Source: CAZJLP01 sp964546955 (lineage in GTDB: Bacteria > Verrucomicrobiota > Verrucomicrobiia > Opitutales > Opitutaceae). From it: a stretch of 64,000 nucleotides of DNA. The stretch is from assembly GCA_964546955.1 (NCBI GenBank), contig CAZJLP010000007.1, forward strand, positions 59,666 through 123,665, in the 5' to 3' direction. Below the pieces are notes generated by a model, which was not told where the DNA came from, searched no databases, and worked only from the letters and a program-made list of their open reading frames with translations. A program made the position numbers and the translations under genes. Every line of letters begins with the position of its first letter. The stretch's first letter is position 1. Shown piece after piece: positions 44,605 through 53,559 of the stretch.

Positions 44605-45567
44605 TCAGGGCTGCGCGCGGACCATCACCGGGACTTCGATCTCCAACCGCTCTCCGGCAAAAATCTGCAGGATCTGGGTAAACGTGCCGGCTTCGGGGGG
44701 CGTGACGGTCAGTTGGAGCATCAAATGGCCGCCGTCGCGCGCCGCGATTTTGACCTCGCCGTTGTGCAGATAAAAATGCGGCGCGGCCTCGCCTTCCCAG
44801 CCGGTAATTTTCACCGGGACCGAGGTGGCCTGGCCGGGCTTGGTCGGAGGAAGGATGATCGGAGTGGGATTGATGCCCACGTTGGAGTTCACCGGTAGAA
44901 ATCCGTTCAGATTCAGTGCCTTGTCCGTGGCATCGGTCGTCTCGCAGGTCAGCCGAAAGGAATGATTTCCAGCGGGTGTCTCGGCGGGCTTTGTAATAGT
45001 CACGGTAAACGTATTTCCCTTTCGACCGGTAACGTTCGCCTTCACCACGGGCGGATTCGCGGTCCAATTCTTCAGCTCCACTGGATCCGTACCAGTATAC
45101 GTCACCGTCATTTCGGTGCTGATCTCCTTGCCTTTCAAACTGGCGGGCATGACGACCGTCATGGGCGAGAAAATCCAATTCGTATAGGCCGTGACGGTCG
45201 TTTTGACCGGGATCATGACCATGCCCTTGGACGTCTCGATGTGCACGCGCCGTTTCAGCTCCCCCTCGTAGGTGCGCGTTTCCACCGCGATGGAAAATCG
45301 CGTGCTCTCCCCGGGAGCGAGTTTCTTTTTCTCCGGATCGCCCGCGGTGCAACTGCAGTCGGCGGTGACGTTCAGGATTTCCACGGGCTCCGCCCCGATA
45401 TTGGTCAAAGTCACTTCGCCGCGCGCGGTCTGATCCTGCTTGTGCCTTCCCAGATCGAGCGAGGCCGGCTCCGCTTTGAGCTGAGCCGCCGCGCGACTCG
45501 AAAAAGCGCAGCAAACACTAGCGACGACCAGGAACAGGATAACAGACCGAAAGCGCGACAGTTGCAT
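44605..45567 (-). CDS. DUF1573-containing exported protein
   Basis: The protein has 320 residues with a signal peptide (VILFLVVASVCCAFSSRAAAQ). Residues about 30-120 match DUF1573: LDLGRHKQDQTARGEVTLTNIGAEPVEILNVTADCSCTAGD, an Ig-like fold with the typical Cys pair, then KKLAPGESTRFSIAVETRTYEG. A second beta-sandwich repeat follows (about 140-320). These proteins are periplasmic or outer-membrane-associated in Bacteroidota and Verrucomicrobiota with unknown function. It lies 4 bases after the next gene on the same strand, so it is probably cotranscribed with it. Confidence 0.83.
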   Translation of the reverse strand: MQLSRFRSVILFLVVASVCCAFSSRAAAQLKAEPASLDLGRHKQDQTARGEVTLTNIGAEPVEILNVTADCSCTAGDPEKKKLAPGESTRFSIAVETRTYEGELKRRVHIETSKGMVMIPVKTTVTAYTNWIFSPMTVVMPASLKGKEISTEMTVTYTGTDPVELKNWTANPPVVKANVTGRKGNTFTVTITKPAETPAGNHSFRLTCETTDATDKALNLNGFLPVNSNVGINPTPIILPPTKPGQATSVPVKITGWEGEAAPHFYLHNGEVKIAARDGGHLMLQLTVTPPEAGTFTQILQIFAGERLEIEVPVMVRAQP

Positions 45568-45571
45568 AGGG

Positions 45572-46429
45572 CTAAAAATCTTCGGGCAATAGCTTTTGGA
45601 TGCTGGGGCCGAGTTGCTTCACAATCTCCACCTTCTTGCCCGACATCGAACTCGAAGAAAATCCGCCCGCAAACTTCTGCGCATCGCGAATCTCGTAGTC
45701 GTCCTCCGTCTTATCGGACCGCGTGATCGTGATCGTGCGCTCGCGTTCGCCGAACTGCCGGAAATTCGATTCCAGCTGAGGTGTCGCCGCGGCTTCGAAC
45801 ACAGTATAACGGTCCGGGCCCAGCACTGCCGCGAATGCTCGGAACACGTCGTCGTAAATCTCCCCCGCCTGGCTTGCGTAAGCGGGAATGGAAATCGTGA
45901 CTTCGCGACCTTCCGCGCCGACTTTCACCGAAGCGACGCTCTGTTCCAGTGCGTCGATCCGCTGGCGCGCGTTCTTCATCGTATCCTCGAGCGCCGCCGT
46001 CTGCTGCTCGTTCAACTCGAATAAAGCGATCGCGCCGCGGGTCAGGCGGCCATCGGGCGTGACCGGATTGAGCGCGACGTCCAACCAGTGCTTTCGCTGC
46101 GCCTCGTCCAACTTCCGCATCGCCTCGAAATATGTCGGCTCACGCGCCGGAGCGACTGCGGCCGGGGCGACCGGCGCCGAAGCAACGCTCCCAGCCGGCG
46201 ACTTTACCGTCGGAGCCTTGCCCGTCTCACTCGCCGGTGAGGCCGAGGCGGGGAGGGCAGCCGTTGGAACCCGGACAGACCCGGACTGCCTTTCGCCGCC
46301 AAGGTGCAACGTCCAGCCAAGCCCAATGCCGAGGGCGAGGATCAAAAGATGGGATGCGACCTTTTGTTGCACGGAGACATTGAGCGAAGATGTGCTGGAC
46401 AGCGCAAGCAAGGGTTCATCGTTTGACAT
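45572..46429 (-). CDS. Membrane-anchored protein of unknown function
   Basis: The protein has 285 residues. One N-terminal membrane helix (KVASHLLILALGIGLGWTLHL, about 24-44) is followed by an Ala/Pro/Ser-rich linker (about 45-95) and a helical region (YFEAMRKLDEAQRKHWLDVAL and FELNEQQTAALEDTMKNARQ). The C-terminal half has RDAQKFAGGFSSSSMSGKKVEIVK. It resembles no family I can name; the arrangement is that of a periplasmic sensor or regulator with a linker. Four bases separate it from the DUF1573 gene. Confidence 0.6.
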   Translation of the reverse strand: MSNDEPLLALSSTSSLNVSVQQKVASHLLILALGIGLGWTLHLGGERQSGSVRVPTAALPASASPASETGKAPTVKSPAGSVASAPVAPAAVAPAREPTYFEAMRKLDEAQRKHWLDVALNPVTPDGRLTRGAIALFELNEQQTAALEDTMKNARQRIDALEQSVASVKVGAEGREVTISIPAYASQAGEIYDDVFRAFAAVLGPDRYTVFEAAATPQLESNFRQFGERERTITITRSDKTEDDYEIRDAQKFAGGFSSSSMSGKKVEIVKQLGPSIQKLLPEDF

Positions 46430-46472
46430 TACTCTTCAGGGGGATGCAGTTCCAAGCGGATCGTCTCCCCTT

Positions 46473-47528
46473 ATGGCAAAAGAAATTTTCCACGTCGCCG
46501 TGATCGGCGCAGGCGGCATTGGGTTGCAACATATTGAAGATTTTCGACGCCATCCGTGCGCTGAGGTAGTCGCGATTGCGGAGGTTTCACCCGAGCGAGG
46601 GGCCGAAGCCGTGGAGCGTTTCAAGATACCGACACTCGTCCGCGATTATCGCGAATTATTGGCGCGTCCAGAGATTGATGTCTTCTCGATCGCGCTCCCC
46701 AACCACCTTCACGCGTCCGTGGCCCTCGACTGCCTGCGCGCGAAAAAACATGTGATCCTCGAAAAACCCATGGCCACAAACGCAGTCGATGCAAGGGCCG
46801 TGGTCAAAGAAGCCGAGAGGCAGGGGGTGCTCTTCATGGTAGGACAAAACCACCGCTTCAGCCCGGAAGTCCAAACCGCGCGACAGCTGGTCGAACAGAA
46901 GCTGATCGGCGATCCGTATTACGCGCGCACTCTATGGCGGCGCCGCAGCGGCATTCCACGCATCGGTTCGTGGTTCACCCAAAAAACGCTCGCCGGCGGC
47001 GGCGCAACCTACGACCTCGGCGTGCACGCCCTGGATCGGTGTCTGTATCTGCTCGGCGATTTTGACGCGGCCACCGTGACGGGCCAAACGTTCGCCAAGT
47101 TCGGACCCCGCGGCCTGGGCGACGGCACCTGGGGCAAGAGCGAGATCGATCCGGCGAAACCGTTCGATGTCGACGACCTCGCCGTCGCGCTGATCAAGAT
47201 GAAGAGCGGCCGCACCGTGGTGCTGGAAACCTCGTGGGCCGCTCACCAGGGTGTGCCCGAAGACAACCAGACAGAGTTGCTCGGCACAGAGGGAGGCCTG
47301 CAAGTTCCGCCCCTGCGTTTGTACCGAAAGACTCAATACGGCTATAGCACCGAGCACGCGACCCTTCTCCCTCCCCGGGTGAGCCCGAATCGAATGGCGC
47401 ATTTCATCGACTGCCTGCTCGGCTTGGCCGAACCGTACGTGAAGCCGTCCGAATCGCTCGCGGTCCAAGTCATCCTCGACGCCCTCTATCGTTCTGCCGA
47501 GACCGGCCGGGAGGTCGTCCTCAGCTGA
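46473..47528 (+). CDS. Gfo/Idh/MocA family oxidoreductase
   Basis: The protein has 351 residues from the ATG at 46473. The Rossmann motif is VAVIGAGGIGLQHIEDF (residues about 8-24), KHVILEKPMATNAVDA has the catalytic EKP, and GGGATYDLGVHALDRCLYLLG holds the usual Asp/His pair of the second domain. DDLAVALIKMKSGRTVVLETSW is typical of the C-terminal sheet. It acts on a sugar or sugar derivative with NAD(P). The start is chosen at the Rossmann beginning; the open frame upstream is a shadow of the preceding gene. No neighbour gives the substrate. Confidence 0.9.
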   Translation: MAKEIFHVAVIGAGGIGLQHIEDFRRHPCAEVVAIAEVSPERGAEAVERFKIPTLVRDYRELLARPEIDVFSIALPNHLHASVALDCLRAKKHVILEKPMATNAVDARAVVKEAERQGVLFMVGQNHRFSPEVQTARQLVEQKLIGDPYYARTLWRRRSGIPRIGSWFTQKTLAGGGATYDLGVHALDRCLYLLGDFDAATVTGQTFAKFGPRGLGDGTWGKSEIDPAKPFDVDDLAVALIKMKSGRTVVLETSWAAHQGVPEDNQTELLGTEGGLQVPPLRLYRKTQYGYSTEHATLLPPRVSPNRMAHFIDCLLGLAEPYVKPSESLAVQVILDALYRSAETGREVVLS

Positions 47529-48072
47529 GTGCGGGAATAATTCGGCCAGCGAACCGGGGCTCGTCCAAAGCGGGAGACGTAAACCCCCTGTTTCGCGACG
47601 GCCGCGGCAACCTTACTGGTGCGAAAAGGCCGACGGATTGTAATTTCCGCCCGGTCGTCACGCTGATAAAAAGGGCCGCGTGAAATCGCATTTTTCGACC
47701 CTCCTCTTCCCGCAGCCTCGCGGCCGCGTTGCCGCGGGCGGCGTAGTTCATTCCCCAGTACAGAAAGTGGACTCGCGATGGGCGGACTCCAGGGGCGACC
47801 GCGGCGATCGGCCCCGCCAATTCCGTGCAAAACCCGGCATTGCACGCGGCGGCGTTTCCGGTATTAACCAGGGTCTGGACGTGTTTGTTTCCTCTCCAAC
47901 GGAGCAATCTGCCGGCACCCCCAGCCTTTTCGGCCCGGGTTCGCCCCGGCTTTTGAGGCCCCAACCCGGGCACGGCGCGGCCCGGCCTCCTTCACGCTTT
48001 CGCCTCTCGACCGGCCGCGCATTCAGCGCTGCCTTCGCTCTCGCATCCTAATCCTCAACCGACATCACCATC
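47529..48072. other. Intergenic region of 544 bases without a supported gene
   Basis: Two short open frames exist on opposite strands, but both overlap and have skewed composition without a credible start or motif. No strong hairpin, tRNA or repeat was found. It is the likely promoter region for the PspA gene cluster. Confidence 0.5.
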
Positions 48073-48828
48073 ATGGGCTTCTTCCGCGCATTCAAACGCA
48101 TCTTCATCTGGCTTGGACTCGCCGCCGAAAAAGCGACGGAAACCGATGCCATCAACCAGGCGGTGGTTGAGCGGGGCATCCGCGATTCCAAAGCGAAAGC
48201 GGACAAAGCGCATTATGCGAACGGTCAATTGGCCGGCCAAGTTGCCCTGTTGAAAGACCAGATTCGCCGCCAGGAACGCCAGCGGGAAGAAATCCAGGGT
48301 CTGCTACAGGCGGCGGCGGGAGCCAATGACGAGGCCAACGGCGCGCATTTCGCCGAAGAGTTGGCCGCGATCGAACAGGACATCGCCGATAACCGCACGC
48401 AGTTGGACAACCTTGAGCAACTCTACAAGCAGAACACCGAAATCATCGCGAATAGCCTGCGGGAGATCCAGAAGTTCCAGCGCGAGTTCGAAGCGGTAAA
48501 AGCCAAGGTCGCGGTGGGACGTTCGCTCGAGCAGCTCTCCGGCATGATGAAAGGCTCGATCAGCGAGCTTCAGGGCATGATGGGCGGAGAAATGGGCGAA
48601 TCCATGCAGCAGCTCCGGCAAGCCGCCGCCTCCGGCGAAGGTCAGATGCGCGCCACACTCGATCTCGCGAAAGAGATGGGCTCCAATATTCAGCGTCAGC
48701 AGGAAATGAAGCGCGCTCGGGGAGCGCTCCTTTTCAAGGAGTACCAAAAGAAAATGGGCATGGTTCAGTCCGCCGCGACGCCAGCCCCTCAAGCTGCGCC
48801 CGAACGTCAGAAAATCTCCGAGACCTGA
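48073..48828 (+). CDS. PspA/IM30-like (ESCRT-III superfamily) protein
   Basis: The protein has 251 residues. An amphipathic N-terminal helix (MGFFRAFKRIFIWLGLAAE) is followed by long helices with heptads: QLAGQVALLKDQIRRQERQREEIQG, DNLEQLYKQNTEIIANSLREI and QKFQREFEAVKAKVAVGRSLEQL. This matches PspA/IM30/Vipp1, membrane-remodelling proteins related to ESCRT-III that form rods or rings on the inner membrane. Sequence divergence and the linker GMMGGEMGESMQQ are unlike E. coli PspA. No pspF or pspBC is nearby. It opens a run of four same-strand genes ending in an AAA+ ATPase. The start ATG follows a long non-coding region. Confidence 0.8.
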   Translation: MGFFRAFKRIFIWLGLAAEKATETDAINQAVVERGIRDSKAKADKAHYANGQLAGQVALLKDQIRRQERQREEIQGLLQAAAGANDEANGAHFAEELAAIEQDIADNRTQLDNLEQLYKQNTEIIANSLREIQKFQREFEAVKAKVAVGRSLEQLSGMMKGSISELQGMMGGEMGESMQQLRQAAASGEGQMRATLDLAKEMGSNIQRQQEMKRARGALLFKEYQKKMGMVQSAATPAPQAAPERQKISET

Positions 48829-48948
48829 CCTTCAGTACCCCGCAAGTAGCCGGAGGGGGACCGCGAGGGCCATGAACCTTCCTTCACCCCCGTCTCCGGC
48901 TTCCCTCGCCATTCCTCCCCTCCTCCTTGTTTTTCAGCTCTACGTCAC

Positions 48949-50625
48949 ATGACAGCTCGCGGTAAATTCGTCCTGACCCTTCTCATTCTCGCCATCGCGG
49001 CGATCGGCGCGCACAAATGGTGGGATCGTTTGAAGCCGAACGCCGGCGCGGCCAGCACCGGAGCCCCTCGGGAGGCCGCACGCGGCGACCAGGCAGCAGC
49101 GCCCGACAAGGCGGCCGAGCTCGGCGAGTTTGCGGCTCCGTTGGAAACGTGCCCCCTGCTTCCTCCCGCCACCGCCTACGTGCCCAAGGACGGCGTGATC
49201 GACGTCGAGCTGAGCGAATATGCCGGTTATGCCGGCTTGGTGGTTGCCAATGGTGGCCTGGAGCCCTCGGAAAACTCGGTCTTTTTCAAAAAACACGGGT
49301 TCAAAGTCCGCCTGAAACTGAGCGAAGAAGAGAGCTGGCCCGCCCTGAACACCGGCCGCATCGGTGCGTCCGCCACGACAGTGGACGTGCTCGCCGCCCA
49401 TTGCCGCAACTTCCAGGTCACAGCCCCCGTGCAGATCGGGTATTCTCGCGGCGCGGATGGACTGGTGGTGAGAAAAGAAATACGCCGCATCAACGATCTC
49501 AAAGGACGCATTCTGGTGACCGCGCAGTTCACGGAAGCGGATTTTTTCCTGCGCTATCTCACCCAGGAAGCCGGGCTCGCGATCAACATGCTGAAGTCTC
49601 CTTCGGCCCGGCCCGATCCGAACAAGGTCAACCTGCTTTTTGCCAACGATGCGTTTGCCGCAGGCGACATCTTCCTTAAGGACCTGCAAAGCGGAGGAAA
49701 ACTCCTGGCGGGGTGCGTGACCTGGGCGCCGAAAACAACCGAAGTGGTGCAGGCCAGCGGCGGCGCCGCCTCGCTGCTCACCACCAACAAGAACCTTTTG
49801 ATCATCGCGGATGTCCTCGTGGTCAACAAGGGCTTCGCCCAAGCGAACTCCAAATTCGTCGCCGGCCTGGTTGAGGGGGTGCTCGAGGGCAACCGCCAGG
49901 TGCGTGACAACTCTGCCGCTCACCTCGACACCGTGGCCAAAGCCTTCAAATGGGATCGGGAAAAGGCGCGCGGCGAACTGGCCAAGGTCCATCTCTCCAA
50001 CCTGCCGGAAAACCTTGCCTTCTATGCGGGGTCGATCGACGCGGCGGGAAGTTTCGGCGGGATCTATTCGTCGGCGATCCTCGCTTATGGATCGCTCATC
50101 GATCAGCCCGTCGACGCGGACCGGTACATGGATTCGCAGCACCTGAAAGCCCTGGAGGCCGCGGGCACGTTCGCCGGCCAACAACTGGCCATCGCTCCCA
50201 TCAAGGGCACGGGCGGTGGCGCATTGGAAGGCGATCCCCTGCTCAGCAAGGACGTTCGTTTTCTGTTCGAACCGAACTCGACCCGCCTCGACCTTTCCAA
50301 TCAGGACAATCTCTCGAACCTCGACTCGATCCGGCGTCTTCTTCAGGTTAGTCCTGGCTCGACCATCTTGTTGCGCGGACACGTCGACAATGCGCTCGTG
50401 GACCGCTTTCGCCGCGAAGGCGGCGAGACCTTCGTTCGGCAAATGTCCCTCAAAGCGATGGAAATGAGCAAAGGTCGCGCCACCGAGATCCGTCGCGTTC
50501 TGATCGAGCGGCTCAAAGTCGAGCCGGCCCGCCTCGAAACGATCGGCCGCGGCTGGGAAGAGCCAGCCGGCACCGATCCCGAGAAAAATCGCCGCGTCGA
50601 GGTGCAATGGTTCACTGTCGAGTGA
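48949..50625 (+). CDS. Anchored substrate-binding protein fused to an OmpA-like domain
   Basis: The protein has 558 residues. One N-terminal membrane helix (KFVLTLLILAIAAIGAHKWW) is followed by a Pro/Ala linker, then a type II periplasmic-binding-protein-like domain (about 75-420): GYAGLVVANGGLEPSENSVF, GRIGASATTVDVLAAHC, IGYSRGADGLVVRKEIRRIN, LKGRILVTAQFTEADFFLRY and LLAGCVTWAP. The C-terminal 130 residues (from about 430) are OmpA-like: FLFEPNSTRLDLSNQDNLSN, ILLRGHVDNALV, MSLKAMEMSKGRATEIRRVL and GRGWEEPAGTDPEKNRRVEV, which bind peptidoglycan. The order suggests a sensor or scaffold tied to cell wall and inner membrane. It follows PspA by 120 bases. Confidence 0.82.
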   Translation: MTARGKFVLTLLILAIAAIGAHKWWDRLKPNAGAASTGAPREAARGDQAAAPDKAAELGEFAAPLETCPLLPPATAYVPKDGVIDVELSEYAGYAGLVVANGGLEPSENSVFFKKHGFKVRLKLSEEESWPALNTGRIGASATTVDVLAAHCRNFQVTAPVQIGYSRGADGLVVRKEIRRINDLKGRILVTAQFTEADFFLRYLTQEAGLAINMLKSPSARPDPNKVNLLFANDAFAAGDIFLKDLQSGGKLLAGCVTWAPKTTEVVQASGGAASLLTTNKNLLIIADVLVVNKGFAQANSKFVAGLVEGVLEGNRQVRDNSAAHLDTVAKAFKWDREKARGELAKVHLSNLPENLAFYAGSIDAAGSFGGIYSSAILAYGSLIDQPVDADRYMDSQHLKALEAAGTFAGQQLAIAPIKGTGGGALEGDPLLSKDVRFLFEPNSTRLDLSNQDNLSNLDSIRRLLQVSPGSTILLRGHVDNALVDRFRREGGETFVRQMSLKAMEMSKGRATEIRRVLIERLKVEPARLETIGRGWEEPAGTDPEKNRRVEVQWFTVE

Positions 50626-50710
50626 CCGTCGGCCGCCGCCGGCCCGAGAGGTCCAGACCTTCGCCGCGCTGGCTATTGCGCGCCGCTTTGCTCCATCATG
50701 GGCTTCTCCC

Positions 50711-51652
50711 ATGACCAACCCGCCGCACTATCGCCGAGCGTTCTGGAAGACCCGTCACCATTTCTGGCTGGCGGCTCTTACGCTCGGCCTGGGTTTCGCG
50801 ACGGGCGAGCCGCTCGGGCTGCTCGTTGGCGCCACGCTCTATGCGCTCGGGGTGGTATTCCTTCCGGACATGGGATTCTTTCGCCGCGCGGTCGACGCCC
50901 AGCTGGCGGCGGAACGCGACAAAGAAACCGCGGCGCGCGTAGCCGAGTTTCGCCAGCAGCAAGATCAGCTCCTGGCCAGTCTTTCGACGGGGCGGCGCAC
51001 GAGCTATACCCAGCTGATGGCAGTCTGCCGCGACATCGAAACGGCCTCCGCAGAGGCCCACTCCTCGACCGGGCTGGATCTCGAAAGCCGTCTGCGGAAG
51101 CTGGATGAATTGATGTGGACGTATCTGCGGCTCCTGGCCGTCGAGCAAACGCTCGAGGTTTACCTGGAAACGGAGCGCAAAGAAAAGGTGCCGGAGTTGG
51201 TCCAGTCGGTCGAAGGCGAAACCAATTCACTGGTGGTCGAAGTGGAGGCGCTGAAGGCAAAAACGCCCCGCAGTCCCATCGTGGAAACAAAGGAGCGGCT
51301 GCTCACTTCGCGACTGGAACGTTTGGAGGTTCTCCGGCAGCGGCTTCGCCGGATCGAGCAAGCCCAGGCGAACGCGGATTTGGTGCGCTCCGAACAGCAG
51401 CGGCTGGTCGAGCAGGTGAAGCTCATTCGAGCCGACGCGGTGGCCGCGAAAAACGCCGGGGCCCTCAGTGCCCGCATCGATTCGAGCATCGAACATCTCG
51501 CCGCGACGAACCAGTGGCTTTCCGAACTCGCTGAATTCAAGGATCTCACCCAAAACATGCCCGACGTTCCCGTCCGCGTCGGCTACGCCCCAACGACCAC
51601 TGCGGTCGCTACCCCCTCGTCGCGCCTGCCTGAACGCGAACGGCAAAGGTAA
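50711..51652 (+). CDS. Two-helix membrane protein with long cytoplasmic coiled coil
   Basis: The protein has 313 residues. Two membrane helices lie near the N-terminus (HHFWLAALTLGLGFATGEPL and LGLLVGATLYALGVVFLPDM), then an almost entirely helical coiled-coil region (about 60-290) with heptads such as DKETAARVAEFRQQQDQLLA and SLVVEVEALKAKTPRSPIVE. The overall plan is like XpaC-type proteins of envelope-stress loci, but the sequence is not clearly related. The C-terminus is Pro/Thr-rich. It lies between the binding-protein fusion and the AAA+ gene, 29 bases before the latter, and probably links the ATPase to the membrane. Confidence 0.65.
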   Translation: MTNPPHYRRAFWKTRHHFWLAALTLGLGFATGEPLGLLVGATLYALGVVFLPDMGFFRRAVDAQLAAERDKETAARVAEFRQQQDQLLASLSTGRRTSYTQLMAVCRDIETASAEAHSSTGLDLESRLRKLDELMWTYLRLLAVEQTLEVYLETERKEKVPELVQSVEGETNSLVVEVEALKAKTPRSPIVETKERLLTSRLERLEVLRQRLRRIEQAQANADLVRSEQQRLVEQVKLIRADAVAAKNAGALSARIDSSIEHLAATNQWLSELAEFKDLTQNMPDVPVRVGYAPTTTAVATPSSRLPERERQR

Positions 51653-51681
51653 AGCCGGGCGCTTCGCCTCCTCTCTTAGCC

Positions 51682-53457
51682 ATGGCCACTCCCACCACCG
51701 GAAAAGCGCAACTTCCCGCCTGGGCCGCCGAACTGGCCCGCTACTGGAACGGCGGCGCCCAAAGTCTTTTCGTCCTTCACGGAAACATCTATGATCTCTT
51801 TCCCCTGAAAGGAAGCGAGCCGGCCGAATACGGTCCACTCCTTGCCTTTCTGGCCCGCCGCCTGTTTCCGGAGCGCGCGTATCTCCTTTTCTACGACATC
51901 GGCGAGGGCCTTTCTTTCGGCACTCCGGCCATGCAGCAACGCTTCTTCGAGTGGCTGCGGATCTACGACGAAGTCGAGGGCACCGACTATCACCGGCAGG
52001 GCCCCCCGCGCGCATTCAACGACCTCGCTCCCTTGTTGCGCCGGTTTTTCCTGCGAGCGATCGAGGAAAAAGGCACGGAACGCGGCATCACGCTGGTGGT
52101 TTCGTTTCCGGAAAAAATCGTCCCCGCGTCCCAGGAAAGCAGCACGAGCCTCGACGAACGCTCCGCCCTCATTACCCTGATCAAGTGGGCTGCCTCGCCT
52201 GAACTGCAGCTGGGAGACGTGGGGGTGCTGCTCGTGACGGAGTCCGCGGCCGAGTTGCGCGCGGACTTGGTGCAGAATCCTCACGTCGCGTTGGTGCGGC
52301 TGCCGCTGCCCGACCTCGAGGATCGGCGCCGCTTTCTCGCTTCCGGCTGGCTCGACCGGCAATCGCACGCACCGAAGCTGGCGGCATCCACGGACCTGTC
52401 GGTGGACGATCTCGCGCGCCGCACGGCCGGCCTGTCGCTCCTCCGGATCGAACAGCTGATCGTGACGACGCTGCGAGCGGGAGAGAAATTGAGTCCGGAG
52501 GCGGTCAGCGCTGGCAAGCGGCGTCTGATCGAGGATTATTGCCAGGGCCTGGTGCGCTTCAAGGACCCGAAACCCGGTGTTTCGCTGGACCACGTGGCGA
52601 CGCACGCCGCGGCTAAAGGCCGGCTGCGGGAACTGGCTTGGTTGATCCGAAACCAAAAGGACGACGTGCTCGAACGAGGCGTGCTCGTTCCCGGCCGGGT
52701 CGGCGTCGGCAAATCGTTTCTCATCGACTGCTTTGCCAGCGAATGCGGACTGCCGGTGCTGGAGATCGGCGATTTTCGCTCGAAGTGGGTCGGAGAGACC
52801 GAACGGCAACAAACGCGCATCCTCATGACGATCCGGGCGCTGGGTCCGGTGGTGGTCGTGGTCGACGAGGCGGACGCGGTCTTCGGCAATCGATCCGCCG
52901 ATGGCGACAGCGGGGTCTCAAGCCGTGTTTTCGCCGCCTTCGCGGCTCATCTGGGCGACAGCTCGTTGCGAGGTCGGGAACTTTGGATCGCGATGACCTC
53001 CCGGCCGGACCTCCTCGCCATCGATATGAAACGCCAGGGCCGTTTCGGCCTCTGCATTCCCCTTTTCCCCGCTCAAAACGCAGACGAGGTGGTCGATCTC
53101 TTCACGGTGATCGCGCGGGTGAAAAAGATTGTTCTCAGCCCGGAACTGCTCGGCTCGATCAAAGCGGACCTCGGCGTCAAGCCCCTCACCGGGAGCGACG
53201 TCGAAGCGATCCTCATCCGGGCCAAAGAGCGCGCCGTCCTCGCCGGCCGCGACCAGGAGGTTCAATTGGCGGACCTGCGCACGGCGATCGACTCCTTCAT
53301 CGATCCACTGGACGGCAACCTCCTCGCCCTCCAGGAGCTGGCGGCGGTGCTCGCCTGCTCCGACCGTCGGTTTCTGCCGGAAGCCTACAAGGACAAGCCC
53401 CGCGAGGAGCTCGCGAATGCCTACGGCCGCGTGCGACTTGCCGTGGAGCGTCGTTGA
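51682..53457 (+). CDS. AAA+ ATPase with a degenerate first and an active second module
   Basis: The protein has 591 residues. Residues about 1-260 look like an AAA+ module without a Walker A (SLFVLHGNIYDLFPLKG, LLFYDIGEGLSFGTPAM, VGVLLVTESAAELRADLVQN). The second has Walker A PGRVGVGKSFLI (about 338), pore-like FRSKWVGETERQQTRI, Walker B VVVVVDEADAVFG (about 389) and a second region of homology TSRPDLLAIDMKRQGRFG with an arginine finger. This is the classic AAA clade of protein-remodelling ATPases. Its place after PspA, an ESCRT-III relative, recalls the Vps4-ESCRT-III pair. A C-terminal helical region of about 60 residues ends the protein. Confidence 0.82.
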   Translation: MATPTTGKAQLPAWAAELARYWNGGAQSLFVLHGNIYDLFPLKGSEPAEYGPLLAFLARRLFPERAYLLFYDIGEGLSFGTPAMQQRFFEWLRIYDEVEGTDYHRQGPPRAFNDLAPLLRRFFLRAIEEKGTERGITLVVSFPEKIVPASQESSTSLDERSALITLIKWAASPELQLGDVGVLLVTESAAELRADLVQNPHVALVRLPLPDLEDRRRFLASGWLDRQSHAPKLAASTDLSVDDLARRTAGLSLLRIEQLIVTTLRAGEKLSPEAVSAGKRRLIEDYCQGLVRFKDPKPGVSLDHVATHAAAKGRLRELAWLIRNQKDDVLERGVLVPGRVGVGKSFLIDCFASECGLPVLEIGDFRSKWVGETERQQTRILMTIRALGPVVVVVDEADAVFGNRSADGDSGVSSRVFAAFAAHLGDSSLRGRELWIAMTSRPDLLAIDMKRQGRFGLCIPLFPAQNADEVVDLFTVIARVKKIVLSPELLGSIKADLGVKPLTGSDVEAILIRAKERAVLAGRDQEVQLADLRTAIDSFIDPLDGNLLALQELAAVLACSDRRFLPEAYKDKPREELANAYGRVRLAVERR

Positions 53458-53559
53458 ACGAAAGCATCAGGAAATTCGGCCGGAGCCTGCCTCCGACCAA
53501 CCGGGTTGGCCGCGTTCGCGCGGTGCGCGCCGGTTCACGATGGAGCCCGTCGAAACCGG

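Noticed and set aside
45888..46472. Upstream extension of the second Gfo/Idh gene
   Set aside because: It is antisense to the anchored-protein gene; the Rossmann fold starts at 46473.
47521..48051. Overlapping frames on both strands in the 544-base gap
   Set aside because: Arg/Pro/Gly-rich without motifs, start context or conservation signals; the frames oppose each other.
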